Source: Bolinopsis microptera
Lineage: Eukaryota > Ctenophora > Tentaculata > Lobata > Bolinopsidae
Direction: 5' to 3'
NCBI RefSeq assembly: GCF_026151205.1
Contig: NC_087072.1
Coordinates: forward strand, 567,501-631,500
DNA length: 64,000 nt
Made by a program: the position numbers and the translations under genes
Notes under the pieces: model-generated
Databases searched by the model: none
Told to the model about the DNA's origin: nothing
What the model saw: the letters and a program-made list of their open reading frames with translations, nothing else
Shown here: positions 11,389 through 22,747 of the stretch, one piece after another
How positions within the stretch are numbered: the first letter of the stretch is position 1
How the letters are laid out: each line of letters opens with the position of its first letter

Positions 11389-11715
11389 CACCCTACGCGC
11401 GTGGGGTGGACTTTTGGGGTGGACTTTTATTCAGCGCGTATTTTGTAGCCTGTTCAACTTGACGTTTTGATTCGTTACTATCTCAATGTCACAGATACAC
11501 AGAATGTGAGGTGATCATCTTAAAGAGAAACGTCTCAGCTTTCACCTGGTGTAAAGTTTATCTTTGTACTCAAAATATAGCTCGCTCAGTGTGCAATAGA
11601 AGTTGACAATACAATAACCACGTCTGCGACCGGTCGTCAGGTACCGGAGTGTTGCACAAAATTGGGTCCCTAAATTAAAATTCTATGACACAGTTACCAT
11701 GCAGAAATGTCTGGA
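11389..11715 (+). repeat. Left inverted-repeat arm
   Basis: Outer arm of the 4.8-kb element, near-identical to the complement of ~15870-16196. The identity ends near ATGTCTGGAGTAACATTTGG against ATGTCTAGGGAAACATTTGG in the other arm. Confidence 0.9.
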
Positions 11716-12316
11716 GTAACATTTGGTGAAAATTTGAAGGGTCTACTGTAAATATTGCAAAAGTTATTGAAAACAAACTAGCTTAATCAGAAGTTTTTGG
11801 GAAAATTTCAAATTTTGTACGTAGTGGGGTCTACAGGGGTGGACTCTTGCGGCGCGCATCTGACGGAGTGGCTTTTTCAACAGCCGTCAGTACGGCCAAT
11901 ATCAGAGCACAAATTATTGTGAGTAAGACCTTAATGATCAGCTATGAACCCCTCACTAGAGTAGTAACCGTATCTAAAAACAAGGAAATGTTATTCCGTC
12001 AAAGCTCAAATTTTTTACTCTTCTCAGTGCAGTTAGTGTTACTATGAATGTACTAGCTAAGTATCGTTGATCGTAGCTGCATTACACAGTAGAAAGTAAC
12101 CAAGGAAGACTGCTGATTAACGAAGCAATTTCAACGTGAACAGTTCCAAAATACATAATCATGGCGACGATAGTTCAACTTGGACCTTTATAGTTTTTAC
12201 AGTATAAAATCACAATAAAATCACGTGAACTGCAAATCACAAAATCAAATCACTCAAATCTGATAGTCCCGTTACAGTACGCTTTCGTGACAACCTCAAC
12301 GCTTAAAAAATAAATA

Positions 12317-13388
12317 TTATCCAGTCTTGTGACCACCGATGGCCCTAACTCTCCCTTGTCCGCGAGGAGCATCGTTGCGACCATGGGGTTTCAGTTCTTT
12401 GTTCTTCCCACTCGGCTTCGATAGATCGAATTGGCTGGAAGTCAATCTATCAGAAAGACCTTTGTCGATCTCAGGGGCGTAGTAAATTGTGGATGTCGGA
12501 GTATAAAGCTTCCTGAAAAGATTGAGACATTCACTCGGTCTGTTGTAAATATCAAATAGTCCTTGTAGGCAGAGATTTAACTTATGTTGGGTTTGATAAC
12601 TAGAGAAGGCGATTTGATATTCATTGATAGTATAAGCATATAAGCATAAGTGATAAGTTTATATACCCTTTTTATGGTACCTCGAGGCTCGATATCTGTA
12701 TTCAGTAATCATCACTCAAAATCTACTTATTAAATTTATTAACTAAACAAGTTAATGTATTACCGTCCTAGAGAGGTTTCCTGGGAATTTGAAGTCTCTG
12801 TAGGTTGCTGGCATGTCTACTAAGCTCTTCGATTGAGGAGTTTTGGACCCCTCGGCGGTCCAAATGATTTATAATGCTGTGGGCATTTTCAACATCTATC
12901 GAGGTAAACGCCCTCGCAGCATAACCTGTAGAGAATGAACATGTCATCAATGTGAAGTTCAATGATAAAAATCAGAGTGGCCGATTTCAACGGGCAGAAT
13001 TCTAATATCATGGCCATGGGGAATGGACTATTTTTTGTCGATTTTGCAAACCAAACTGGCAAACGATTGTTGATTTTCGTCACTAGTCTAAAATGAATGC
13101 AAACGTTCGGCCGAACATTTACATGATTAGAAACTTACCGGTTTCTTTCGTTATTATGTACAGACATGGCCGGGCTTGGGTTCCGCATACGATATCTTCT
13201 ATCAGATTAAAGTTGAACCCACACTTTGTACTGCTCGTGGGAGGAGGAAAGCAAACGGAGACCTTTTCCATGAGCATCTCGTGTAGTACCATCATCATGT
13301 CGATTCTGATATCAGCTGCAAAATTCGTCTATTACTAAATGCTAGCTTTTCGAACTTCGTATCTTGGAAATAACAACTTCTATGAAAG

Positions 13389-13432
<44 letters not shown>

Positions 13433-14927
13433 GATACACACACCCACAAACACATACAGACATAGACACACACACACAGAGACACAGACATACAGGCATA
13501 CAGGCATAAACACAGACACAGACGGACACACAGACAGACACACAGACAGACACAGTTACACACAGACAAGGACACACAGACACACACCCACAAACACATA
13601 CAGACATAGACACACAGACACAGGCATAAACACAGACACACACAGACACAGACGGACACACAGACAGACACAGTACACACAGACACACACAGACACACAC
13701 ACATAAACACACATAGTTCACTTCAGTGCACTACATTACAATTACAGACACACGCAGTACAATCAGAGACACACACATGATACAAAGACAGACACAGACA
13801 CAAACACACAGAGTACACTTCAGTACAATCACAGACGCAGGCACAAAGACATATACAAGAAGAGCAGATTGAAGTACCTTCATTTGCAGATGTTGACGCA
13901 TTGATCTGTGGGATATGTTCTTCAGTCTGTAACTGATCATCTGCTAGAACTGTCTCATCTGGATCAACCGGAGGAGTATCTTCCGGCAGGAGTCTGAGTG
14001 GGTCTATCGGGACAGCCATGGATCGCTCTCCCTACCTTGTTGAATTAAAGACAAAGGTCAACGACGGATGTCGCATGTTAGTCCTGTAACTAAATGTAAT
14101 CCAAAATAGTGAATAAATAATTTTTACATCTGAACGATTGTATGTCTGAATGGTGATTTTTAATCAATGAACAAAAGTTCAGGATTTTACCTTCTGTTAA
14201 GCTGTTAGCAATGACTCTAGCACCCTCTCCCTACAAAACGACCATATCTCGGTCTGAAGCTTTAAACCGTCTTGCCTCAGCAGCCATCTAGCACAGTCGA
14301 CCTGTCCTGTTAATTGTGTGATCATCAAGTTACCAAATTTAATCCTTCAATATTCAAATAATTGATTATCAGACAAAACAGAGTTTAGAGCTCGACGTAT
14401 GCTTCAGGGTTTCACACTGTGCTGTAATCAAACGCATGACTAAAACCTCTTGCTACTATTACCAATAAACCCATATTGTTAAGGCGGTCGAATGATTTAC
14501 CTGAGTTGATCGCGTCCATGAAAGGGTTAAACTGCGTTCTGTCCAGCTTGTTAATGTCCGTTCCAGCAGCCAGCAGTGCCTCCGCCTCCGTCACTCTCCC
14601 TGCTTTGCATGGCCAGTGAAGCGTAGAGCTCCCCTCTAAGCTCTTTGACGATCCGACGAAGGATCCAGATTCCCTTCTTTTCTTTTGAGATTGCTTCAAT
14701 TCTTCCTGGAGTATGCGGATTACCATTTATATACTTCCATACAGGGCGCGTGAACAATCAGCAATGAATTATCAATTAATCAATCTAGTTTTTGAGTAGA
14801 AAGTCCACAGATTGTGATACATTGGATTTGATATTGGAAAAGACATAGCTTACCAAATACCTTTTCATGGGCTTTTTGGAGGACAGGGATGACTTATTCC
14901 TGCGTGCCATTACACCATAACTATCTG
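12317..14927 (-). CDS. Ankyrin-repeat protein of unknown function, 7 exons
   Basis: Exons on the minus strand: 14927-14854, 14705-14501, 14226-14191, 14027-13878, 13315-13139, 12925-12764, 12580-12317 (stop 12319-12317). Starting at MARRNKSSL (ATG 14910) this gives 349 residues after one correction. An upstream acceptor at 14928 means an earlier exon may exist. Residues ~45-100 form ankyrin-like units (STLHWPCKAGRVTEAEALLA, NPFMDAINSEGARVIANSL). The rest (DMMMVLHEMLMEKVSVCF, KLYTPTSTIYYAPEIDKG) is unrecognised and ends in a basic tail. The 36-base exon and the following acceptor are the weakest calls. The exon 12925-12764 needs removal of one base in CCCC at 12848-12851 to join the last exon in phase. 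The whole gene lies between the inverted repeats of the 4.8-kb element. Confidence 0.65.
13389..13845. repeat. CA/CACAGA microsatellite in ankyrin gene intron
   Basis: A pure (CA)n run followed by CACAGACA/CATACA variants fills the intron between exons 13878 and 13315. Cysteine/valine-rich reading frames here are translations of the repeat. Confidence 0.97.
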
Positions 14928-15869
14928 CTGTAACAGCAAAAATTAGAATTATGTCGGACATAATTCTAAAAAATTGGAACATCGTAGTTAATCAGTGTGG
15001 TGCTAACAACAGAGAGCGATTTGAACGGTAGGCAATTTCATAAATTCCATTAACGCGATATAAGGATGATTGGAACAGGCTAAAATCTACTATGTAGCAT
15101 TGATAACTGGCTATATCGCTGCATTAAACGATAAAAGTATTGCTAACTATGGATATTCTAAGTGATCTAGGCAGAGGGGAACCGGCACAGCCAGATTGCG
15201 TTGTCTTCAGTGACTAAGTTTCACGATAGTAAAATTGACCTTATTTATTTTTAAAAAGGATGCACAGTTCAAGCAATAAATCGATCAGCTGCTCATATGA
15301 TATTTGCATTTAAAGGAGGGCCCAGTGCAGTGACAAGTAAGTCTGTTAAGGCAACATTTAGTTCTGAGATTAGCTGAGTCTTGACAAAGATAAGTTGAGT
15401 TTCGAGAAAGTGCACACGGATAAAGTTATCAAGTGAAAATGATAAGACTAAGTTAGGGTCCAGTCAACAGAATGGCAGCTGTAACAGAAACAGTTCATTG
15501 GATAGGGGAGTAGGGGATTATGACGGAGTGAAGTTTATATAGCAGGGCAAACAAAAAACAACTGACAGCACTGAGCAAGTGAACTGGAAAATTGAGGAAG
15601 GGAAATAACTGTGGTTGTCAGCCCTTTCCGTAGCAATCAGGATTTCCCACGAGATCGATCAGGCAATCAGGATTTCCCACGAGACTGCTCCATCCGATGC
15701 GCGCACTTTTGTCACGTGACGGCCACGTGACGCTCAAATCGTTGTCACGTGGTACAGAAGGGAGTTTCCTAGAGCGTTGATCTCGACAAGAGGGAGTTTC
15801 TCACGGTTTATCTTCAATAACTATCGCTATTTTTATAGTAGAGAGTTGAAACTTTCACCAAATGTTTCC

Positions 15870-16196
15870 CTAGACATTTCTGCATGGTAACTGTGTCATA
15901 GAATTTTAATTTAGGGACCCAATTTTGTGCAACACTCCGGTACCTGACGACCGGTCGCAGACGTGGTTATTGTATTGTCAACTTCTATTGCACACTGAGC
16001 GAGCTATATTTTGAGTACAAAGATAAACTTTACACCAGGTGAAAGCTGAGACGTTTCTCTTTAAGATGATCACCTCACATTCTGTGTATCTGTGACATTG
16101 AGATAGTAACGAATCAAAACGTCAAGTTGAACAGGCTACAAAATACGCGCTGAATAAAAGTCCACCCCAAAAGTCCACCCCACGCGCGTAGGGTGT
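15870..16196 (-). repeat. Right inverted-repeat arm
   Basis: Complement of 11389-11715. The terminus reads one A longer than the left (TTAA-ACACCC against TTAA-CACCC). Confidence 0.9.
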
Positions 16197-16276
16197 TTAA
16201 CCACTAAGACATGTTCCAAATACCCGGGAACACAAATCCCCTACATAGGGTCAAATTTAATTGACAAGGGTCAAAT

Positions 16277-16495
16277 TTAATTGACGATATCAATTATTCG
16301 CAGCTCGGCGAGGCAAAGTAGCGCATTTCGTTCGCCGATTTAACATTTCACCGATCTATTGTCTATGCGACTGCAAAAAGCATTATTGGATGCGCGGCCC
16401 AGTAACGCATCGCGCTACAAGGGTCAAATTTGTAGCGCGATGCGATTACTGGGCCGTGTAAGTCGGCGAGATGCGAAGGATTGACATCGTGAATC
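16277..16495. repeat. GC-rich dispersed repeat, head-to-head copies
   Basis: A ~130-base family with cores ATGCGCGGC, CAGTA(A/G)TGCATCG and GCGCTACAA. Here one copy runs to ~16425 and a second partial copy is inverted (16430-16495). Further copies are at 26818, 27105 and 55205. It is probably a short non-autonomous transposon. Confidence 0.7.
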
Positions 16496-16705
16496 AAGGG
16501 TCCTGGGTCAAATCCCCTATGAATAGTTGCGCATTGTTCCTCATTCCTGGGCGTGGCCTGAGTGGGTCAAGAGGTCGAAACTCAGTTTTTCTGATGGTTT
16601 GGGACAGGTACTAACTTAATTAAACCATCTAAACACGTTCCTAATACCCGGGAACATAAATTCCCTACAGGGGTAAAGATTCTCAATCTTGATTTGACCT
16701 GGATT

Positions 16706-17426
16706 CAGTGGCGTAACTAGTAACGAAGGACCCCGCTGTGCGGAGGGGGGGGGGGCAATTTTAGGAGGGCGCCAAATTGTCGTTTGAATGTGGGACAATA
16801 TCGATTATGTTCATAAATATTCGGCGGAATGACAGGCTGAGCGCCGCCCAGTAAGAAAAACTTAACTACGGTGACTAGCAAAACTGCGCGTTTTGCTCTA
16901 GAATGTAGAAACACACTTTTTTAGAGATTTTACCGGCGTATCCTCTAAAATCATCAAATTTGTTCAATTTTAGTTGACATACGTTGCATGCTTCACCTAA
17001 CCATGTGCTTTCGCGCCACTTCGGGCGCGCTTGTTTCACAAGTCAAGAAAAGCACCTATCTACGAACCCCGATGGGAAGGTTCGTACGACACCTCGTTTA
17101 CGCAATCAATGTCTGAAAGGCTACACACGTCGCATATGAGGACAAACAACAAAAGCGCGGGTAATTTTGGCACCACTGTAGAGTGGTGCCAAAATCGTTG
17201 GGTGGGTTCATGGCTAGAGCCCTTTTACCGCCGTGAGGCGGGCGCGCGCTACTGCAAGCGCAAGGGCTCTGGATAGAGCAAGTTGCATGCCACTTTTCGC
17301 GCTCGAAGCGCGCGCCGCCGAAGAATACATGGTCAAAATCTCTGATATTTGGATACGAAACATGTATCAAAATTTTAGGGAGGGGCGCTTTTTCAGCGGG
17401 CGCCAACAGGCAACGTTGAGCTACTG
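16706..17426. mobile_element. hAT-type MITE with nested insertions
   Basis: It starts CAGTGGCGTAAC and ends in a decayed complement (GTTGAGCTACTG). It is flanked by an 8-base duplication CCTGGATT (16698-16705, 17427-17434). Compared with the 245-bp sister at 53610 it carries extra DNA at ~16790-16915 and ~16976-17370. The second insert is bounded by ATTTTAG on both sides. Confidence 0.75.
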
Positions 17427-17460
17427 CCTGGATTCCAGTAATTTTGGGATGGGCGTGGTC

Positions 17461-17779
17461 CAAAAGGGGGGGAAAAAAATTTTTGGGGGGGGTTTTAAAA
17501 AATTTTTAAAAAGGGGGGGGGTTTTTTTGGGGGGGCCCCGGGTTTTAAATTCCTTTTTTTTTGGGGGGGGGGGGGGTTTTTTTTAAAAAATCAAAAAAAA
17601 ACCCAAAAAACCCCCCGGGGGGGGGGGGGGGGGGCCCTTTTTGGGGTTTAAAAAAAAAAAAAAAAAGGGGGGGGGGGGGGAAAAAAAAAGGGGGGGGAAA
17701 AAAATTTTTTAAAAAAAAAATTTTCCCCGGGGAAAAATTTTGCAAAAAAAAGGGGCCCCCCCTTTTTAAAAAAAAAAAA

Positions 17780-17812
<33 letters not shown>

Positions 17813-20680
17813 TTTTAAAAAAAAAAAAAAAAAAAAAATTTTTTAAAAAAAAAAAAAAAAATTTTAAAAAAAAAAAAAAAAAAAAAAATTTTTTTTTTAA
17901 AAAAAAAAAAAAAAAAAAAAACCCCCCCCTTTTAAAAAAAAAACCCCCCAATTTTTTTAAAAAAAAAAAAAAAAAAAAAGGGGGAAGGGGGGCCCCGGGG
18001 GGGGCCCCCCCCCCGGTTTTTTTTTTTTGGGGGGGCCCCCAAAAAAACCCCCCCAAAAAATTTAAAAAAAAACCCCCCAAAAAAAGGGAAGGGCCCCCAA
18101 AAAAAAATTTTTTTGAAAAAAAAAACCATGTTTCAAAAAAAAAAATTTTTTTTCCCCCCCCTTTTTTTTTTAAAAAAACCCCCTTTTTTTTTGGGGAAAT
18201 TTTTTTGGGGTTCAGGGGGGAAAAAAAAATTTTGGGGAAAAAATTTTTTTTGGGGGGGGGGGGGGGGGTAATTTTAAAAAAAAAAAACCCCCTTTTTTTA
18301 AAAAAAAGGGGTTTTCCCCAAAAAAAATTTTTTTAAAAACCCCCCCAAAACCTTTTTTTTTCCCAAAAAAAAAAGGGGGGGGGTTTTTTTTAAAAATTTT
18401 TTTTTTAAAAAGGGGAAAACCCAAAAAAAAAAAAAACCCCCAAAACCCAAAATTTTTTTAAAAAATTTTTTTTTTAAAAAAGGGGAACCCCCCCTTTTAA
18501 AAAAAAAAAAAAAATTTTTTTTTTAAAAATTTGTTTTTTAAAATTAAATTTTGGGAAAAAAAAATTTTTTTTAAAAAAAAATTTTTTCCGGTAAAGGAAA
18601 TGAAAAAAAAAAAAAAAAAAAAAACCCTTTTAAAAAACCCAAAAAAATTTTTAAAAAAATTTTTTTCCCCCGGGAAAAAATTTTTTGGGGGGAAAAATTT
18701 TAAAAAAAAAAAGGGAAAAAAACCCTTAAAAAAAAAAAAAAACCCCCAAAACCCCCTTTTTTAAAACCCTTTTAAAAAAATTGGGGTTTTTTAAAAAAAA
18801 ATTTTTTTAAAAAAAAAAAAATTTTTTAAAACAAAAAAAAAAAAAAAAAAATTTTTAAAAAAAAAATTGGGAAAAATTAAAAAAAAAAAAAAAACCCCTT
18901 TTTTAAAAAAAATTTAAAAATTTTCAATTTTTTAAAAAAAAAAAAAAAGGGGTTTAAAAAAAAAATTTTTTTAAAATTTTCCCCCTTTTTTTTTTTCCCC
19001 AAAAAAAATTTTAAATTGGCCCCAAAACCCCTTTTTTTTTTGAAAAAAAAAAAAATTTTTTAAAAAAAATTTAAAAAAACCCTTTTTTTGGGTTTTAAAA
19101 AAAAAAAAAATTTTTTTAAAATTCCCCCAAAAAAAAAATTTTTTGGGGTTTTTTTTTAAAACGGGGAAAAGGGGTTTTTTTTTAAAAAAAAAAAACCCCC
19201 CTTTCCCCCCAAAAAAAAACCAAAAATTTTTTTTAAAAAAAAAAAAACCCCAAAAAAATTTTAAAAATTTTTAAAAAAAAAAAAAAAAATTTTTTTTTTT
19301 TTAAAAAAAAAAAAACTTTGTTTTTAAAAAAGGGGGAAAAATTTTCCCAAATTTTTTTTTTTTTCCAAAAAGGAATTTCCCCCCGGGTTTCCTTTAAAAA
19401 AAAAACCCCCCCCTTTTTAAAAATTTTTTCCCCAAAAGGGGGGGTTTTTTTTTAAAAAGGGTTTTAAATTTTTTTTTTTTTAAAAAAACCCCAAATTTTT
19501 TAAAACCCAATTTTTTGGGGGGTTTTTTTTTTAAAAAAAAACCCAAAAACCAGGAATTTTTATTCCCCCAAAAAAAAACCCGGGGGCCCCCCCAAAGGGG
19601 GGGGGGGCCCCGGGTTCCCCGGGGGTTTTAAAATTTCCCCCCAAAAAAAAAAAGGGATTTTCCCCGGTTTAAAATATTAAAACCAGGTAAACCAATTAAA
19701 GGGGGGGGAAAAAAAAAAGGAAACCTAGTAACCAGGAAATAAAAAAAAAATTTTAAAAAAAAAAATTTTAAACCCTTTTTAAAAAAAAAAAAAAAAAAAA
19801 TTTTTTTTTTTAAAAAAAGGGAAAAAAAACCCAATAAAAAAAAAAAAAAATTTGGGGGCCCTTTTCCGGTTTAAAAAAGGGGGGTTTGGTTCCAACCCCT
19901 TTAAAAAAACCCCCCCAAAAAAAAATAAAAAAAATTTTTTTCCCCCCCCAAAAAAATTTCCAAAAAAACAAAAAAAAGGGGGGGAAAAAAAATTTTTTCC
20001 CTTTCCAATTCCCTTTAAAAATTTTGGGCCCCCCCCCCAAAAACCCCCCCCAAAAAAGGAAAAACCCTCCCCCCCAAAAAAAACCCTTTCCCCAAAAACC
20101 CCCCCCTTTAAAAAAAAAAATTAAAAAAACCCCCCCAAAAAACCCAAAAAAACCCCCCCCAAAACCCCCACCTAAAAAAATTTTTTAAATTCCCTTTTTA
20201 AAAAATAAACCCCCCCCCCCAAAAAACCCAAAAATTTCCCGATAAAAAAAAAAAACCCCCCTTTTAAAAAATTTTAAACCCCCCTTAAAAACCCAAAAAA
20301 AAAAAAAAAACCCCCAAAAAAAACCTTAAAAAAAAAAACCAAGTAACCCCCTTAAAAAAACCGGAAAAAAAAAAAAAAAAAAAAAAAATTAAAAAAACCC
20401 AGCAAAAAAAAAAACCCGGCCCCATAAAAAAAAAACCCCCCAAAAAAAACCCCCCCCTTTAAACCAAAACCTTTAAAAAAAAAAAAAACCCCAAAACCCC
20501 CCAAGCCCCCCCCCTTAAAAAACCCCCAAAAAAAAAAAAAAAAAAAAAATTAAAAAAATTTTAACCAAAACCCAGCTAGAAAAAAAAAAAAAACCCCCCC
20601 CCCCAAAAAAAAACCCAAAAAAAGGTAACCAGTTTAAACCGGGCCCCAAAAAAAAACCCCCCAAAGAAACCCAAAAACCC

Positions 20681-20711
<31 letters not shown>

Positions 20712-21268
20712 GCCAAAAAGGGGGGGGAAAAAAGGGGAAAAACCCCCCCAAAAAACCCAAAAAAAAAAAAAAAATTTTAAAAATTTTTCCCGGGGGGGGG
20801 AAAACCCCCCCCCCCAAAAAAAACCCCCGGGGTTTTTTTTTAAATTTTTGGGTTTTTTTGTGAAAAAAAAAAAAAAAGGGAAAAAAAAAACCCCTTTTTT
20901 TTTTTAAAAATTTTGGGGGGGCCGGGAAAATTTTCCCCCCTGATTTTTTTCGGTTTTTTTTTGGTTTTAAAAAAATTTTTTCTTTTTTGGGGGAAAAAAA
21001 AAAAAATTTTTGGAAAAGGAATTAAATTTTAAAAATTTTTAAAAAAAATTTTTTTTAAAATTTTAAAAAAAAAAGGGGGAAAAAGGGGGGGAAAAAAAAA
21101 AAAAGGGGAAAAAAAATTTTTTTTTTTTTTTAAAAAAAAAAAAAAATTTTTTTGGGGGGGGGGGGGAAAAAAGGGGTTGCCCAAAAAACCCCCCGGGCCT
21201 TCCCCCCCCCCCCCCCCCCCCCCCCTTTTAAATTGGGGGGGGAAAAAGGGGGAAATTTGGGGGGGGAA

Positions 21269-21309
<41 letters not shown>

Positions 21310-21760
21310 TTTTTAAAAAAATTTTTGGGGGGGGTTTTTTGGGGGGGGGGGGGGTTTGGTTGGGGGTTTTTTTTTTTTTGGGGGGTTTTTTTTTTTTAAA
21401 TTAAAAAAAAAATTTTTTTAAAAAATTTTTTTTAGTAAAAAAAAAAGGGTTGGGGGTTTTTTTTTTTTTGGGGGAAAATTTTTTTTTGGGGGGGGGGGGT
21501 TTTTTTTTTTTAAAATTTTTAAAAAAAAAAAAAAATTTTTTTTTTGGGAAAAATTTTTTTTAAAAAGGGGGGTTTTTAAAATTTTAAAAAAAAAAAAAAA
21601 ATTTGGGTTTTAAAAAAAAATTTTTTTTTTAAAAAACCCCCAAAAAAAACCCCCCTTTTCCCCAAAAAAGGGGGAAAAAAAATTTCCCCCCCTTTTTCCC
21701 CAAAAACCCCCTAAAGGGGGGGAAAAAAACCAAAACCAAATTAAAAAAAAATTTTAAACC
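17461..21760. other. Homopolymer-run sequence, probable assembly/base-calling artefact
   Basis: For 4.3 kb almost every base sits in a run of three or more (A, T, G or C blocks). It starts within ~20 bases after normal sequence and fades back to normal near 21760. Normal islands of 10-20 bases occur inside (for example near 19675-19735 and 20625-20645). No codon bias, repeat unit or motif is visible. Reading frames here are poly-Phe/Lys/Gly/Pro strings and should not be called genes. Confidence 0.85.
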
Positions 21761-22740
21761 TTTCCCTCCTACCCGAGACCTCGGGGAAATATAAAAGACA
21801 CTGAACTAAAAACTACTAGAGACAGTAAAAGACAGCCTAGTAAGTTAGTTTTGTTTGTACCCGACAATGTTGCAAAATGTTTGGGGTTTCCTTTTAAAAA
21901 ATTGAGATCTCTCTTATAACGTAGATGGAACACCTTCAAAACCCTCAGCTTTTTAAAACCCAGGAAAAAAACAATTATTTTAGTGAAACGGAAAATTAAA
22001 AAATTTTAAAAGTTTTTACAATTTTAAACCGGCTAAAACGACAAAAATAAAAACCAAAAAAATATATAATACATCGCAATCCCGCATTTCAAATTTATAA
22101 ACAGGGGTAGTAATTTCAACCTTTCTAAATCCCATTTTTCCCGGGATAAAAGAAAAAGGTTTGTGTCTAAATACAGCTGATCACCCAATCCTTACCCCGA
22201 AAATTTTTTAAAAGCGACAAATGGTTTCCCCGTTTGGGTTTTTTACCTATTTTCCAAAAAAAGGGGACCCCCCTGTTTTGGGTTTTTGTTTTTTCCTTTT
22301 TAAACAAAAGGGCCCTATTAAAACCCCACCCACTTTTTTCTTTTCTTTTCCCGGGAACTTTTCCCCTACCAAATAAATTTAAAAATCATTTTAAAGTGAG
22401 AAAATTTAAAACCCCAACTGTAGGTTTTTCCCCTCAAGAAAATACAAGAAAAAATCAATTTAATGGAAAATTTAAGAATGTTTTATTTTTTTTTAAATTT
22501 TTTTTGTTTTAATTTTTTTTGAATATTTTATGAAATTTAAAAACAAAAAAAAATAAAAAAAATTTGTCCAAAGCGTATGAAATTTGTGGGTTTTTGCAAT
22601 GATTAAAAATAAAAAATTTAAAGGGAAAAAAAAATCAATTAAAACAAACGTCCCCCCCCCAAAAACACAACTTTGGACAAACAATCTCAATGAAATGATA
22701 TCAAAAAAGCATTAGAAACACCCGAACAAAATAACTGTTT
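21761..22740. other. Partly degraded sequence next to the homopolymer block
   Basis: 21761-22100 looks like ordinary AT-rich DNA. 22100-22740 again shows inflated runs (for example eight to ten C near 22650). No gene was found. It is probably lower-quality consensus bordering the damaged block. Confidence 0.55.
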
Positions 22741-22747
22741 AGGTTCT

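Larger units (their letters stand above)
11389..16196. mobile_element. 4.8-kb TTAA-flanked inverted-repeat element enclosing an ankyrin-type gene
   Basis: The ends CACCCTACGCGCGTGGGGTG and its complement begin arms that are identical over about 300 bases (11389-~11715 and ~15870-16196), then drop abruptly to a diverged but still alignable inner part. TTAA flanks both sides (11385-11388, 16197-16200), as for piggyBac-type elements. A related repeat at 16560-16680 carries the unoccupied site: its left half matches 11305-11384 and its right half matches 16201-16250, joined at TTAA (16620-16623). No transposase was recognised inside; the only gene seen is the ankyrin-type one. Confidence 0.75.

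Noticed and set aside
13295-13721. Cysteine/valine-rich ORFs (VCVCVCLCVSVC)
   Set aside because: Translation of the CA microsatellite in an intron.
12317-14927. Ankyrin-type gene as a piggyBac transposase
   Set aside because: None of the translated exons shows a DDD transposase domain or the cysteine-rich C-terminal finger of that family.
17233-21404. Many ORFs rich in F, K, G, P
   Set aside because: They lie in or run into the homopolymer-run block and have no codon structure.
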